Source: an uncultured Bacteroides sp.
GTDB taxonomy: Bacteria; Bacteroidota; Bacteroidia; Bacteroidales; Bacteroidaceae
Direction: 5' to 3'
DNA length: 64,000 nucleotides
NCBI GenBank assembly: GCA_900555635.1
Contig: USLU01000002.1
Location: 1-64,000, forward strand
The translations under genes were made by a program, and so were the position numbers. This document shows, piece after piece, positions 52,445 to 62,300 of this stretch. Under the pieces are notes generated by a model, which was not told the origin of the DNA, ran no database searches, and saw only the letters and a list, made by a program, of their open reading frames with translations. Position 1 is the first letter of the stretch. Each line of letters starts with the position of its first letter.

Positions 52445-52754
52445 TTTCCCACGCCGATGCCTTGAATAAGGCAGAGGGAGGTGGGAAATACATATATTTA
52501 GAAAAGACGTTTACTAAACGTTTTGCTTTCTACGTTCCAAACTTCGCAACTTTGAAACCAAGTAGGATGGCAAAGCAACAGTAGATGTCTACGGGGTATG
52601 TTTATATCCGCCTATGTGCCTTAGAACAAAAGGTGCATAAGGTTGTTGTACATATCGGCGTGGGCTTCTGCGTTGCTTATCCTTACTTGGTAGGCAATGC
52701 GAAGGCCTGGAACGTGGGGTGAGCGATGGTACAGACTCCCACGTCTTTTTTTTG
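52445..52754 (+). ncRNA. candidate structured noncoding RNA or regulatory leader (about 300 nt)
   Basis: It starts at a strong promoter and ends at a terminator. Visible helices: TTTCCCAC (52445-52452) with GTGGGAAA (52481-52488) around a GCCTT/AAGGC hairpin; CGTTCCA (52533-52539) with TGGAACG (52708-52714); CTTCGCA (52542-52548) with TGCGAAG (52698-52704); ACCAAGTA+GGAT (52557-52568) with ATCC+TACTTGGT (52679-52691); AAGCAAC (52573-52579) with GTTGCTT (52672-52678); and a 9-bp hairpin at 52614-52638. The terminator stem shares 52712-52715 with the long-range helix, and a second CCCACG (52448-52453) could compete for it. A stand-alone RNA of the Bacteroidales-1/6S kind or a riboswitch-like leader are both possible; I cannot name a family. 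Confidence 0.8.
52712..52753 (+). terminator. terminator of the structured RNA
   Basis: ACGTGGG (52712-52718) pairs with CCCACGT (52738-52744), followed by C and eight T (52746-52753). Confidence 0.88.
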
Positions 52755-52755
52755 T

Positions 52756-52804
52756 ATAGTGCTGAATCAGGGGAGGCTATAAGTACGCAGAAACTCCCCA
52801 CTAT
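52756..52804 (+). promoter_or_regulatory. hairpin overlapping the lipoprotein start codon
   Basis: ATAGT (52756-52760) pairs with ACTAT (52800-52804) and GGGGAG (52770-52775) with CTCCCC (52794-52799). The ATG at 52803-52805 is therefore partly buried in the stem. It could limit translation after readthrough of the terminator. Confidence 0.4.
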
Positions 52805-53630
52805 GATGAAACATTTTTCTCTCTCTTTACTAGCTTGTTTGCTACCGGTTATGCTTGGTAGCTGTTCTTCCAAAAAACACAGTGAGAATACCTTAGCATC
52901 CGACAGCCTCTCCCTTACCGAATCGGAAAAGCCCGTCCCTATTAAAGGACGGTGGGAAATGGCACTCAATAAAGACCCGAGTCTCCGGGGACAGATGGAG
53001 GGTGTCAAGAATCTTAGTTACAGCATGGAAGTGGATTTTTCCAGTCGCACGTTCCTCCCTGAACTTACTTTGCCGAGTGGACAAAACAGTTATGGCTGGA
53101 TGGACTTCTCCAATGTTTCCCGTATCTATCATTATGATATCGACTCTGTGACATATCTTGGGCACAATGCTTACAGGATAGTGTCGATGGACAGCTGGGA
53201 GCAACTGAGCATAGACACCCTCGTCTATAATCCGGAAATGAAAACTATTTATATCAAAAACCAAGACTTCACATTTCAATATATACCGGATGACAAACCT
53301 TTTAATGGAAAGTGGCAATCGCACTTTGAAGAAGATTCGGGCATTAGCAGGACATATACCGTAACACTTAGTCTTTATAAGCAGATTACGTGCAATGAAC
53401 CTGATATGAAAGGGGTGAAATGCTACGGATATAGTTTATTTGATGATGAAAGCGGTGGAAGCTGTGATGTGATAGATTCCATAATTTCCATTCACCATGA
53501 TTATGCCGAAGTACAATTCCAGCCAGGATATTGCCCGAACTGCCCTCCGGTAAAATGCAACATCGTTTTCAACAGAGACGATGGTTCTATTACTATCAAT
53601 GACAACGGAAGAATTCCACGTATAAAATAA
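52803..53630 (+). CDS. hypothetical lipoprotein, first gene of the WG/Sel1 cassette
   Basis: From the ATG at 52803 this is a 275-residue lipoprotein (lipobox MLGSC, Cys about 21) with a Ser/Glu linker. Residues about 45-270 look like two related beta domains: GRWEMALNKDPSLRGQMEGVKNLSYSMEVDF, with WMDFSNVSRIYHYDIDSVTYLGHNAYRI, and GKWQSHFEEDSGISRTYTVTLSLYKQ, with VIDSIISIHHDYAEVQFQP. I do not recognise a family. The longer frame to 52719 would run back into the RNA terminator. Three exported-protein genes follow on the same strand. Confidence 0.7.
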   Translation: MMKHFSLSLLACLLPVMLGSCSSKKHSENTLASDSLSLTESEKPVPIKGRWEMALNKDPSLRGQMEGVKNLSYSMEVDFSSRTFLPELTLPSGQNSYGWMDFSNVSRIYHYDIDSVTYLGHNAYRIVSMDSWEQLSIDTLVYNPEMKTIYIKNQDFTFQYIPDDKPFNGKWQSHFEEDSGISRTYTVTLSLYKQITCNEPDMKGVKCYGYSLFDDESGGSCDVIDSIISIHHDYAEVQFQPGYCPNCPPVKCNIVFNRDDGSITINDNGRIPRIK

Positions 53631-53688
53631 TATAAAGGTCGATATACGACTGGAAAGATAATGTACAACAATAAATGAAATATTTATT

Positions 53689-55221
53689 ATGAAACAGTTA
53701 TTTGTAATTTTAGCGGGAGGTCTTATCGCACTGCTACTGTGCGCCTCCTGTTCGTCAAATGGAAAGGCGAATGTAGATGATTCATTGTTACCCGTAAAAC
53801 AAGGCAATAAGTGGGGATATATCAATAAGAAAGGAGAGTACGTCATAAACCCACAGTTTGATATGGCAAATGCCTTTTCTGATGGACTGGCCAAAGTTAG
53901 TATCAATGAGAAGTACGGGTTCATTGATAAAGATGGGAAGTACGTGATAAACCCCACGTATAGCAGTGCTACGGACTTCTTTGAAGGGAAAGCATGGTGT
54001 GTAGCTCCTAAAGGTGCCCCTGTATTAGTAGATACAGATGGTAAGGTGATTTCGGAGATAAAAGAGGCAAGAAGTGTATCCAATTATTCGGACGGACTGG
54101 CGATAGCTGTCAATGATAACGGCAAATATTGGGCAATTGACGGAGATGGCAATACCGCGTTTGAACTGCCGATAGAATATGCTTTTGCATCTAACTTTAT
54201 AGATGGATTGGCTGCTGTACAAAGTCTGGACCTTACGTTTGGATATGTAGACAAGAAAGGTAATATAGCGATAGACTGCCAGTTCAATTCGGCAGATCAC
54301 TTTATGAACGGAAGGGCGATTGTCATGTCCGGAGATAAGTATGGTGTGATTAACAAGAAGGGAGAATTCGTCATCAATCCGCAGTTTGATAGAATGAAGT
54401 GGGATGATGGACGGTACATTATACAAATGGGTGACGTATATGGCTGGTGCGATGAAAAAGGCAAGATTATCATCAATCCGCAGTTTGAGTCGGCTGCTCC
54501 TTTTTTAGGAACTAAAATGGCACTTGTTATGATGGATAAACAGTGCGGCTATATAAACAAAGCAGGGAAAATAGAAATCAATCCACAATTCCAAGCGGCT
54601 ACACTCTTCCTTGATGATGTTGCTTGGGCCTATTCGGGAAGTAAATGGGGACTTATTGATAAAGATGGAAAATACGTGGTAAACCCTCAGTTTGATGAAA
54701 TCAATTTATCAGATATATTCTTTTTGCCTGTCAGGGAAACAGTAGAGTCTGAATATTTCAATAAAGACGGCATCGTATCTTGGGTACTTTCCATGCTCAA
54801 TGACAACAAAGTGGATGGAATGAAAGTGACTGCTACAAGCATCTCCGATTTCAGAAAGAAATACCGATTAGGAGACAATGCGGTAAGTGTTGAGAAAAAG
54901 TATTCGCCTGATTTGAAGTACGCTATATTTGCGGAAGGGACTTTTGTGGAAAGACGGTCCGATGGTTGGTGGGGAACTACCACACGCAGTTTACCCAACG
55001 CTTGTCCGGATTATGCAGCCCTGCTTCTACTCTTATCAGATAGTAGTAATACCAAACCACTGTATGACGCACTTATTGAAAAGTTCGGAGGGTACAATGG
55101 CAAGCGCAGTTCCGGTCAATATTTAAAACTGAAGGCGTATCCCGGATGCATAACTATTTATGCAAGCGACAAACCTATCAAAGAGGTGTCTAATGACGAA
55201 TTGGGATGGCGCAATGAATGA
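53689..55221 (+). CDS. WG-repeat lipoprotein
   Basis: A 510-residue lipoprotein (LLLCASC, Cys about 21) with eight WG-type repeats between about 37 and 350. Each reads like KWGYINKKGEYVINPQFD (others KYGFIDKDGKYVINPTY, FGYVDKKGNIAIDCQF, KYGVINKKGEFVINPQFD, KWGLIDKDGKYVVNPQFD). The C-terminal 120 residues form a separate domain, with FAEGTFVERRSDGWWGTTTRS and YAALLLLLSDSSNTKPLYDALIEKFGG, that I do not recognise. It starts 58 bp after the first lipoprotein stop and ends 22 bp before the next gene. Confidence 0.85.
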   Translation: MKQLFVILAGGLIALLLCASCSSNGKANVDDSLLPVKQGNKWGYINKKGEYVINPQFDMANAFSDGLAKVSINEKYGFIDKDGKYVINPTYSSATDFFEGKAWCVAPKGAPVLVDTDGKVISEIKEARSVSNYSDGLAIAVNDNGKYWAIDGDGNTAFELPIEYAFASNFIDGLAAVQSLDLTFGYVDKKGNIAIDCQFNSADHFMNGRAIVMSGDKYGVINKKGEFVINPQFDRMKWDDGRYIIQMGDVYGWCDEKGKIIINPQFESAAPFLGTKMALVMMDKQCGYINKAGKIEINPQFQAATLFLDDVAWAYSGSKWGLIDKDGKYVVNPQFDEINLSDIFFLPVRETVESEYFNKDGIVSWVLSMLNDNKVDGMKVTATSISDFRKKYRLGDNAVSVEKKYSPDLKYAIFAEGTFVERRSDGWWGTTTRSLPNACPDYAALLLLLSDSSNTKPLYDALIEKFGGYNGKRSSGQYLKLKAYPGCITIYASDKPIKEVSNDELGWRNE

Positions 55222-55243
55222 TAACAGATACAAGATAGTGATT

Positions 55244-56707
55244 ATGAAATATCTTCTCACGTGGATATTTCTGTTATGCACTGCTGTAGCTATGGCACAA
55301 AGCAATTATGACGAAAGAACCGGTCTGAACTTGTTCAATAAAGAATCCTACTCACAAGCTCTGCCATATCTACAACGTGCTGCCAAGTCAGGAAGCCTTG
55401 ACGCTCTAACCTGCTTGGGACAAATGTATGAGAGAGGTTTAGGAGTAGAGAAAAGTTCTACCATCATGTTGAATATGTATAACAAAGCTATTCAAGGTGG
55501 TTTTGTGCCAGCTATGATGCACTTAGCGGAGCATTATTATCATTCTTCGGACGTACAGAAAGCACTTGAATTGTGGAAACAGGCCGCAGATAAGGGTTGC
55601 AATAAAGCTTTGTTCTTTATTGGAGAATGCTACGAACTTGGCAATGGAGTAAAAATGGATTGGGATAAAGCAGACGAATACTATCTTGAGGGTAGCATTG
55701 ATGATGCTTTTCGTTGTTATTTGGCAAGAGTTAGTATAAAACGGGGTAATTTTAAAACTGCATATAGTCAATATATGCATGCGCATGACCATAATGCCTT
55801 GACTGATTTTGCTTTGGAACCTTTTGTGGACATCCTTTGCTGTGATACTAGTCATGTTTATAGGAATATATATGAAAAAGACATAGCTATGATACAACGA
55901 ATAGGAGGTGATGCAACTTTGTATTTTAAGAATGCTCGTCGGGATAATGTGATGAAAGCGGAGGAGATTCTATCTGCCTATAAAAACAGATATCCCAATG
56001 AGGTGGAAACCGTGATGAATAAATATGGAGCACAGCTATATTCAGCGCAATCAGCCAATGAAGAACGGAGAAAAACTGCCCAAAAGGAAGAAAAAGCCCG
56101 ACAATATAAAGCCTCCAAATATAACGACTTAATGCAAAGTAGTGTTACTGTAGATTTAGAACAGCCTGGTACTGATTTTATTGGGAATAAAAAGAAAACT
56201 CTTATGAATATTCCCTATCAAAAAAAGAAATTGGTGAAAATAAGTGATATTTTCAGTGGCAGTTTCAGCGTATCTTTCTTTATGAAATCGAAGTCTAATG
56301 ATATTCAATATAGTGGAGGGAAAATCTTTTATAAAAGTTTGAGCAATGATGTAAATAGCCTATTTTATCCGTTAGTTTGCATTGAAGGTGGTTTTCTTGT
56401 CTTAAAGACGGGAAAAGCATCTTATCAATCACATCCTTTTAAGCAATTCTCGAACGCAGCTAAAGTTCTCTTCGATGGAAATTGGCATCATTTCAGTTTG
56501 ACTGTAGACAAAGAACTGAAAAAAGCGAGTATTTATGTGGATGGCAACTGGAAAGGGAATGAATTTATAGGTAGTGATGATGTCAGCTTATCTACAGCAC
56601 TAGTATTTTGCAGTGATTGTGGTGATTTAAAGATAAGTGACTTGAACTTATTCAAGAATAAAGTTCTTAGCGGAGGAGACATCGATTTATTATATAAACA
56701 GAAATAA
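55244..56707 (+). CDS. Sel1-repeat protein with a C-terminal LamG-like domain
   Basis: From the ATG at 55244 this is a 487-residue protein with a signal peptide (MKYLLTWIFLLCTAVAMAQ). Sel1-like TPR units cover about 25-200 (ALPYLQRAAKSGSLDALTCLGQMYERGLGVEKS), then comes a charged helical linker (about 280-320, ANEERRKTAQKEEKARQYKASK). Residues about 340-480 resemble a LamG/concanavalin A-like domain (SFSVSFFMKSKS, LFDGNWHHFSLTVDKELKKASIYVDGNWKG). A glycan- or protein-binding surface role is inferred. Its N-terminus is paralogous to the next gene. Confidence 0.82.
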   Translation: MKYLLTWIFLLCTAVAMAQSNYDERTGLNLFNKESYSQALPYLQRAAKSGSLDALTCLGQMYERGLGVEKSSTIMLNMYNKAIQGGFVPAMMHLAEHYYHSSDVQKALELWKQAADKGCNKALFFIGECYELGNGVKMDWDKADEYYLEGSIDDAFRCYLARVSIKRGNFKTAYSQYMHAHDHNALTDFALEPFVDILCCDTSHVYRNIYEKDIAMIQRIGGDATLYFKNARRDNVMKAEEILSAYKNRYPNEVETVMNKYGAQLYSAQSANEERRKTAQKEEKARQYKASKYNDLMQSSVTVDLEQPGTDFIGNKKKTLMNIPYQKKKLVKISDIFSGSFSVSFFMKSKSNDIQYSGGKIFYKSLSNDVNSLFYPLVCIEGGFLVLKTGKASYQSHPFKQFSNAAKVLFDGNWHHFSLTVDKELKKASIYVDGNWKGNEFIGSDDVSLSTALVFCSDCGDLKISDLNLFKNKVLSGGDIDLLYKQK

Positions 56708-56717
56708 TTTTAATAAC

Positions 56718-57872
56718 ATGAAGAGATTATATTTAATCAGCATATTGATGCTATGTGCAGTGATGGTATTTGCACAGAATGATTATGATACAGAAACAGG
56801 TATCCGCTATTTTAAGAATGAGAATTACCAATCGGCTCTACCCTATCTCCAGCGGGCCGCAAAGAATGGCAGTTTAGCAGCATTAGACTTCTTGGGTTAT
56901 ATGTATGAGTTTGGAAAAGGGGTTGAAAGAAATTATTCCATAGCTATGAATCTCTATAAAAAGGGTGAAGCTCGTAATTATTCTCCTTGCTTGAGGAGTA
57001 TAGGACGACTTTACAAAGAGGGGCATGGTGTAACAAAGAATCCGGAGACTGCTTATAGCTACTTTTTGAAAGCAGCAGAGCAAGAAGATGGTGACGGCGA
57101 GTATTACGTCTATCATGCTAAACGATATGGCGAGGGAACAGAAATGGACTTGCCCGGAGCATTGATGTATGCAGAAAGAGCTGCAAATCATGGACAGACT
57201 TGGCTATATACTACCATTGGAGATATGTATTATGATGGGGTAGGAACTGAAACGAATTGGCAGAAAGCACTAGAATGGTACACCAAAAAGGATGGAGAGT
57301 ACGATAATCCTACCAAGTTACGTGTTGCTGAAATGCTTTATAAAGGTATGGGAACGACGGATAAGCCACATTTTAGTATTTCCGATGCCAAATATTCGAC
57401 TACTTTCTACGGTGACGGTATAGATGGAAGAAGTTGTATAACACAGTCTCTTATTCTCTTGGAACGACTATTGTCTGCCGGTTATGAACAAGCCCGTCCT
57501 CTTCATAATATTGTAAAAGCTAAATATGAGGAACGAGTACAGGCTAGTAATAAAATTGTTACACCTAAAATGCCACAGTCGGTTAGCGATTATCTTAATA
57601 ACTACCGCAGACCGGGAGCTCCTTCGATAGCTAGTGCAGGATATGGCGAGATACAAATAACGTTTACGGTAACTTCAAATGGTAGTATTTCAAATCCGAC
57701 TTATAGAAAACGGGTACTAACGTCGATGGATGAGGCTGCTATGCGTATGATCAATGGCATGCCTTCATGGATACCCGGAACAAAGGGAGGATTTAATACT
57801 AATATGAAGGTTACTATGGGGATCTCTTGGTATCCGTCAAAGAATATAAGAGTAATAGCTTACTCCTACTAA
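56718..57872 (+). CDS. Sel1-repeat protein with a TonB C-terminal-like domain
   Basis: A 384-residue protein with a signal peptide (MKRLYLISILMLCAVMVFAQ). Sel1 units cover about 25-215 (ALPYLQRAAKNGSLAALDFLGYMYEFGKGVERN) and residues about 300-375 resemble the TonB C-terminal domain (GYGEIQITFTVTSNGSISNPTYRKRV with DEAAMRMINGMPSWIPG). TonB-like domains bind TonB-dependent receptors in the periplasm. It starts 10 bp after the LamG gene and is its tandem paralogue; only the C-terminal part differs. The unit ends at a bidirectional hairpin (57931-57967). Confidence 0.82.
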   Translation: MKRLYLISILMLCAVMVFAQNDYDTETGIRYFKNENYQSALPYLQRAAKNGSLAALDFLGYMYEFGKGVERNYSIAMNLYKKGEARNYSPCLRSIGRLYKEGHGVTKNPETAYSYFLKAAEQEDGDGEYYVYHAKRYGEGTEMDLPGALMYAERAANHGQTWLYTTIGDMYYDGVGTETNWQKALEWYTKKDGEYDNPTKLRVAEMLYKGMGTTDKPHFSISDAKYSTTFYGDGIDGRSCITQSLILLERLLSAGYEQARPLHNIVKAKYEERVQASNKIVTPKMPQSVSDYLNNYRRPGAPSIASAGYGEIQITFTVTSNGSISNPTYRKRVLTSMDEAAMRMINGMPSWIPGTKGGFNTNMKVTMGISWYPSKNIRVIAYSY

Positions 57873-57930
57873 TTATATAAAGATTAGCATCAGAAAAATT
57901 CGGAAAGACATTTGCAATGTGATAAAACAA

Positions 57931-57967
57931 ACAACCTGCACCATGACCTCAGTCATATGCAGGTTGT
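57931..57967. terminator. hairpin between convergent cassette and susD
   Basis: ACAACCTGCA (57931-57940) pairs with TGCAGGTTGT (57958-57967) and an inner ATGAC/GTCAT stem extends it. It lies between the + strand cassette (ends 57872) and the - strand SusD gene (ends 57994). Confidence 0.75.
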
Positions 57968-57993
57968 CCTTGTTCAATTCCACCAGATAACCG

Positions 57994-59331
57994 TTAATTC
58001 AGTAATCCCGGATTAGCATCAATCGCCTCCTGAGGAATGGCTAGCGTATAACGGGCATCGTTTTCTTTGAGCACAAAACTCTTGCCATCCAGCACTTTCT
58101 CTAGACGGGGACGGGTGGTACGACGAAGATCGAACCAACGGTGTCCTTCGTAAGCAAGTTCACGGGCACGCTCGTTGAGGATTTCACGGATTAAAGCCTC
58201 TTTGCTCATGGCATTGACGGCGGCGGCTTTCGCTGAATAAGCCTCCGGTGTATAACGCTTGGCCATCAGATCCAGCAAATAGGTACGTGCTTCGGGTAGA
58301 AGGTCGGACTGGGCAGCAGCTTCAGCAGCATTCAGATAGAGCTCACCTACACGGAAAGTACACAGGTAGTTATTGTTACCACCCTTCTGGCTCTTACGGA
58401 AACCGTTGGCATCGGACTTGGCAAAATACTTGTCGGGACGAAGGTCGCCATCCGTGTATAGGGCCAAGAAGGAAGGAGGAGCCAATGATGCGTTATTAAC
58501 CGAATTACTCAAAGGCATTTCGAGTGCAGTAATGCTCTCTACCGATTGGAAGAGGTTAGGCAGATTGGCAGAAGCATCGTTAAAGTCTTCAAGCGTAGAC
58601 TTCTTGGCTAGTACAGCTTTGGCGGCAGTCAATGCATCCTGCCATTCACCTTTGTAAAGGGATAGACGGGATTGGAATGCGTCAACCGATGCGGTATTAA
58701 AGCGATAGGAATATCCCGTCTCCCACTCGGAAACGGAAATCAACTTGCGTGCTTCATCAAGATCGAGCTGTATGGAAGTATAAACTTCAAATACAGTATT
58801 ACGCTTCAAAAGTTTTTCCAAGTCTGTGTCTAGTTTCAAGGGAATGGATTTAGTTTCGAGCGCACCTGGCTTGGTATAGGGCTGACCATAAAGATTGACC
58901 AGCAAGAAATGCATGTAAGCACGCAGCAGATAAGCTTCGCCAACCAATTGATCTATATCAGTCTTGCTACCGTCTTTAATATTTCCTTTATTCTCGATGA
59001 TTTGCGTGGAAATAAAAAGTATTTGGTAATACCCTGCCCAGCCAAAGGGCCAAGTGCTTGGATTAGCCTCCAAGTCATTCCAACATTCTATGTCCTTGTA
59101 AGAGTTCTGATCGAGTTCTTCATTTCGGACTTGCATTTCATCCGAACGGAAATTTACCAAGCCCCGGTCATTCAATCCGCTTGCCGTCTTATACGAGCGG
59201 GCAATCAACGCCCGGTATTCAGCCAGTGAACTAGGGATGACACTACCGGTAGGCTGAATATCGAGGTAGTTATCGCATGCTGCAAGCAGAAGCGTACAGC
59301 TTATTATCATCAAACTTACTATTCTTTTCAT
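57994..59331 (-). CDS. SusD/RagB-family lipoprotein
   Basis: A 445-residue lipoprotein (LLLAAC, Cys about 19) with the SusD start DNYLDIQPTGSVIPSSLAEYRALIARSY, helical repeats, the RVGELYLNAAEAAAQSDLLPEARTYLLDLM segment, and RELAYEGHRWFDLRRTTRP. It is shorter than the other SusD (611) and ends in AIPQEAIDANPGLLN, a variant of the usual ending. It starts 12 bp after the SusC stop. With the upstream metalloprotease gene the pair may take up peptides rather than glycans. Confidence 0.92.
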   Translation of the reverse strand: MKRIVSLMIISCTLLLAACDNYLDIQPTGSVIPSSLAEYRALIARSYKTASGLNDRGLVNFRSDEMQVRNEELDQNSYKDIECWNDLEANPSTWPFGWAGYYQILFISTQIIENKGNIKDGSKTDIDQLVGEAYLLRAYMHFLLVNLYGQPYTKPGALETKSIPLKLDTDLEKLLKRNTVFEVYTSIQLDLDEARKLISVSEWETGYSYRFNTASVDAFQSRLSLYKGEWQDALTAAKAVLAKKSTLEDFNDASANLPNLFQSVESITALEMPLSNSVNNASLAPPSFLALYTDGDLRPDKYFAKSDANGFRKSQKGGNNNYLCTFRVGELYLNAAEAAAQSDLLPEARTYLLDLMAKRYTPEAYSAKAAAVNAMSKEALIREILNERARELAYEGHRWFDLRRTTRPRLEKVLDGKSFVLKENDARYTLAIPQEAIDANPGLLN

Positions 59332-59343
59332 TGTCTCTCGTTT

Positions 59344-62300
59344 TTAGAAGTTCAAACTTAAACTGAATATCAAAGATTTGGGCACGGGAGCTGCATAAGG
59401 ATTACCCATTGACTCAGGGTCCAAATAGTTGTCGTACGCCGAACCGAATACACACAAATTGCGTCCTTCAATAGATACGGTCGCCCCATTCATGCCCAAA
59501 CGTTTGGTGAGCACTTCGGGAATGCGATAACCCAAACGCAAGTTTTGCAGACGCACGTAGTTGAGCTTCTTCACCCAAATGTCAAGGTCACGCCAGATGG
59601 GTTTGCTATTGTACCAATAATATTCTTCCGGATTGTCACTAGCCGACATGAATGCAGGGAATATAGCGTTTGTATTACCGGGTGTCCAACGATTCAGCAC
59701 ATCGTGATTATAGTTCTTGCCATAATCCGGCTGAATCAGGTCGTAGGTGGGACGTGTACGTACATGTCCGCCCATGGTGAGGGAGAAGTTAGCACTCAGT
59801 TCCCAATTCTTATAAGTAAAGGTATTGATAAAACCACCAGTATAAGGAGCATCCGTAGTACCTACATACGAGTAGAAAGTTCTCTCTTCGGCAGGTGTTA
59901 CGTCGGACGATGCAATACCTATACCCCACTCGTCCACCAAGCGATAAAGTTCCTTCAAAGTCACTTTCTCACCTTTCGGATTGTAGAACATCATGTTTCC
60001 TGTTTCTTTATCAACACCAGCCGTTTTCAGTGCAAAGATTGCACCTACGGAATAACCTTCCCGGCTGGGGGTATTCTGAACTTCGGGAATCGTTTCGCGC
60101 AATACCTTATTGCCATTATAAGCAAAGTTAAGAGTAGTATACCAAGAGAAATTCTTCGTTGTGATATTACGGGTAGTAAGAGCTATTTCCACACCTTTAT
60201 TCTCCATGCTCGCCCAGTTTACGCTCATCGAGGTGAATCCGGTTTCAAGGGGAAGCATGTGAAGACCGATCAAGTCGGTACCTTTCCGATAGTAATAATC
60301 TACGCTCAGGTTGATGGCAGAGTTGAATACAGAAAAGTCAAAACCTGCATTTACCGATTGTGTCTTTTCCCAACGCAGTTTCTGATTAGGAGCAGAGTTG
60401 ATATTAATCATGTCTTCGAAATATCCCGGAAGGATACTTTCTACCTTATATGTACCCAGAAGGAAAGGAGATGTATTCTTGTCAATGTTTCCTTGCAAAC
60501 CGTAAGAAGCACGGAATACCAAGTTATCTATCCACTTGGCTTGTTGCATAAACGGTTCTTCGGACAGACGCCACAACGCACTGACTGAATAAAGAGGCAG
60601 ATAACGGTACTTCTTGTCTACCCCGAAGAGGTCGGAACCATCGAAACGAATACTTCCACCTATCGTATAGCGATTGAGCAACGAATAAGAAGCGGTGGAG
60701 AAGAAAGACACATAAGCATTCTCTTTATAGGTAGTAGAGTGCAATGGCCATGTATTGGCATAGCTCTCGTTAGGGAAGATAACCGGCTTGGTGGTCAGTG
60801 TCTTGCGGTCAAAGCCATATCCGGCGGAGAAAAGCGTTTCATACCAGGTCTTGCGCAACTCGGTACCTGCCATCACTTCCAGTTCGTGTATGTCTTTGAA
60901 ACTGTCGCGATACTCACCCATTGCTTTCCAGGTGATCTGCGAGTTACTGTCTTCGTATGACTTCTGCATACCACCTACAGGCAGGAAGTTCTTCTTCACA
61001 CCGCCCACAGTATATTCACTCATCTTGTAGTAGCTACGCATAGTATAGGTATCCCAATCGGCAATCTCCTCTTTAGAAGTCTTGTCCATCTGGTAACCGA
61101 ATTGAGAAGTCAGTTTCAGTTTATCGTTGAAGCGTAATTCGGCATCAAAGATAGATGAGAAGGAGTTTACGACGCTCTCGTTGGTAGCATTACTACGTTC
61201 CTCCATGATGTTGAAACCAAGATCGGTATAGGTATTATTCTGGATGTCGTAATCGTAATTATAGTTTCCATTCTTATCGTACAACTCAAAGTAAGGATTA
61301 GCCAAACGAGAATAGTATATCGGATTGGCCATACCATATTTATCCGTCAGATAAGAGGTGTTCTTACGACGGTTGGCAAACAACGATACGCCGAACTTCA
61401 ACATGCGGTTCACCTTATAAGATGTCTTGCCCACAAGGTTGAAACGATCCATGCCCACGCCTTCTACGTTACCGTTCTCTTTGGAGTAACCGAAAGAAGT
61501 ATAATAGGTCACTTTCTCTGTACCACCCGAAAGGTTCAAGTTGTATTCCTGATTGAAAGCATCACGGAACAGAACATCACTCCAATCGGTATTGATGGTC
61601 TTCAAGCGATTAATATCAGCCTGTGCACCTGAACTCAATGCGCCCCATCCATCTTTCTGGAAGATGCCCACTTCGTTGTATTTGGAAAGGATATTATATA
61701 CACCACCCTTCTTATTCTCCGGTGAATAGTTATTTCGAATCATATCCAACTCTAAATCCACCTTCTCGCCGGAGTTCAGCAAGTTCAAGCGTTTCGTGCT
61801 CAATGTAGGCGTATAGGTGAACCGGGAAGAGAAGTTAATAACAGGCTTACCCACTTTACCCTTCTTCGTAGTAATCACAATAACACCATTAGCAGCACGT
61901 GCACCGTAGATGGCAGTGGCTGCGGCATCTTTCAACACGGTAATATTCTCGATATCGGCAGGATTAAGACCGGCAATGGAGGACTGACGAACATTCTCAA
62001 TGTCGCTTATCTCTTCAGTCTTAGGGATATCGGTTCCTTCCAACGGAATACCGTCCAATACCCACAGAGGATCTTGCGTACCGTTCAATGAAGCCGTACC
62101 ACGAATACGTATCTTTGCCGCAGAGCCCGGCGCACCCGAAGCATTGCTGACAGAAAGACCCGCTACTTGTCCGGCCAATGCCTGATCGATGCTTTTCACC
62201 GCACCGATTGTCTCGTCCGAAATATCCAGCTTGGATACGGCTGCCGTCAATTTACGACGTTCCACCGTTTGATATCCTGTAACGACTACAGCATCCAGCA

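Noticed and set aside
52445..52754. RNase P RNA or tmRNA
   Set aside because: The conserved RNase P motifs and the tmRNA tag reading frame and tRNA-like ends are absent.
52445..52754. Retron msr-msd RNA
   Set aside because: No reverse transcriptase gene lies in the window and the RNA ends in an ordinary terminator.
59545..60588. 347-codon + strand open frame opposite the second SusC
   Set aside because: Same reason: an antisense shadow inside a well-supported SusC gene.
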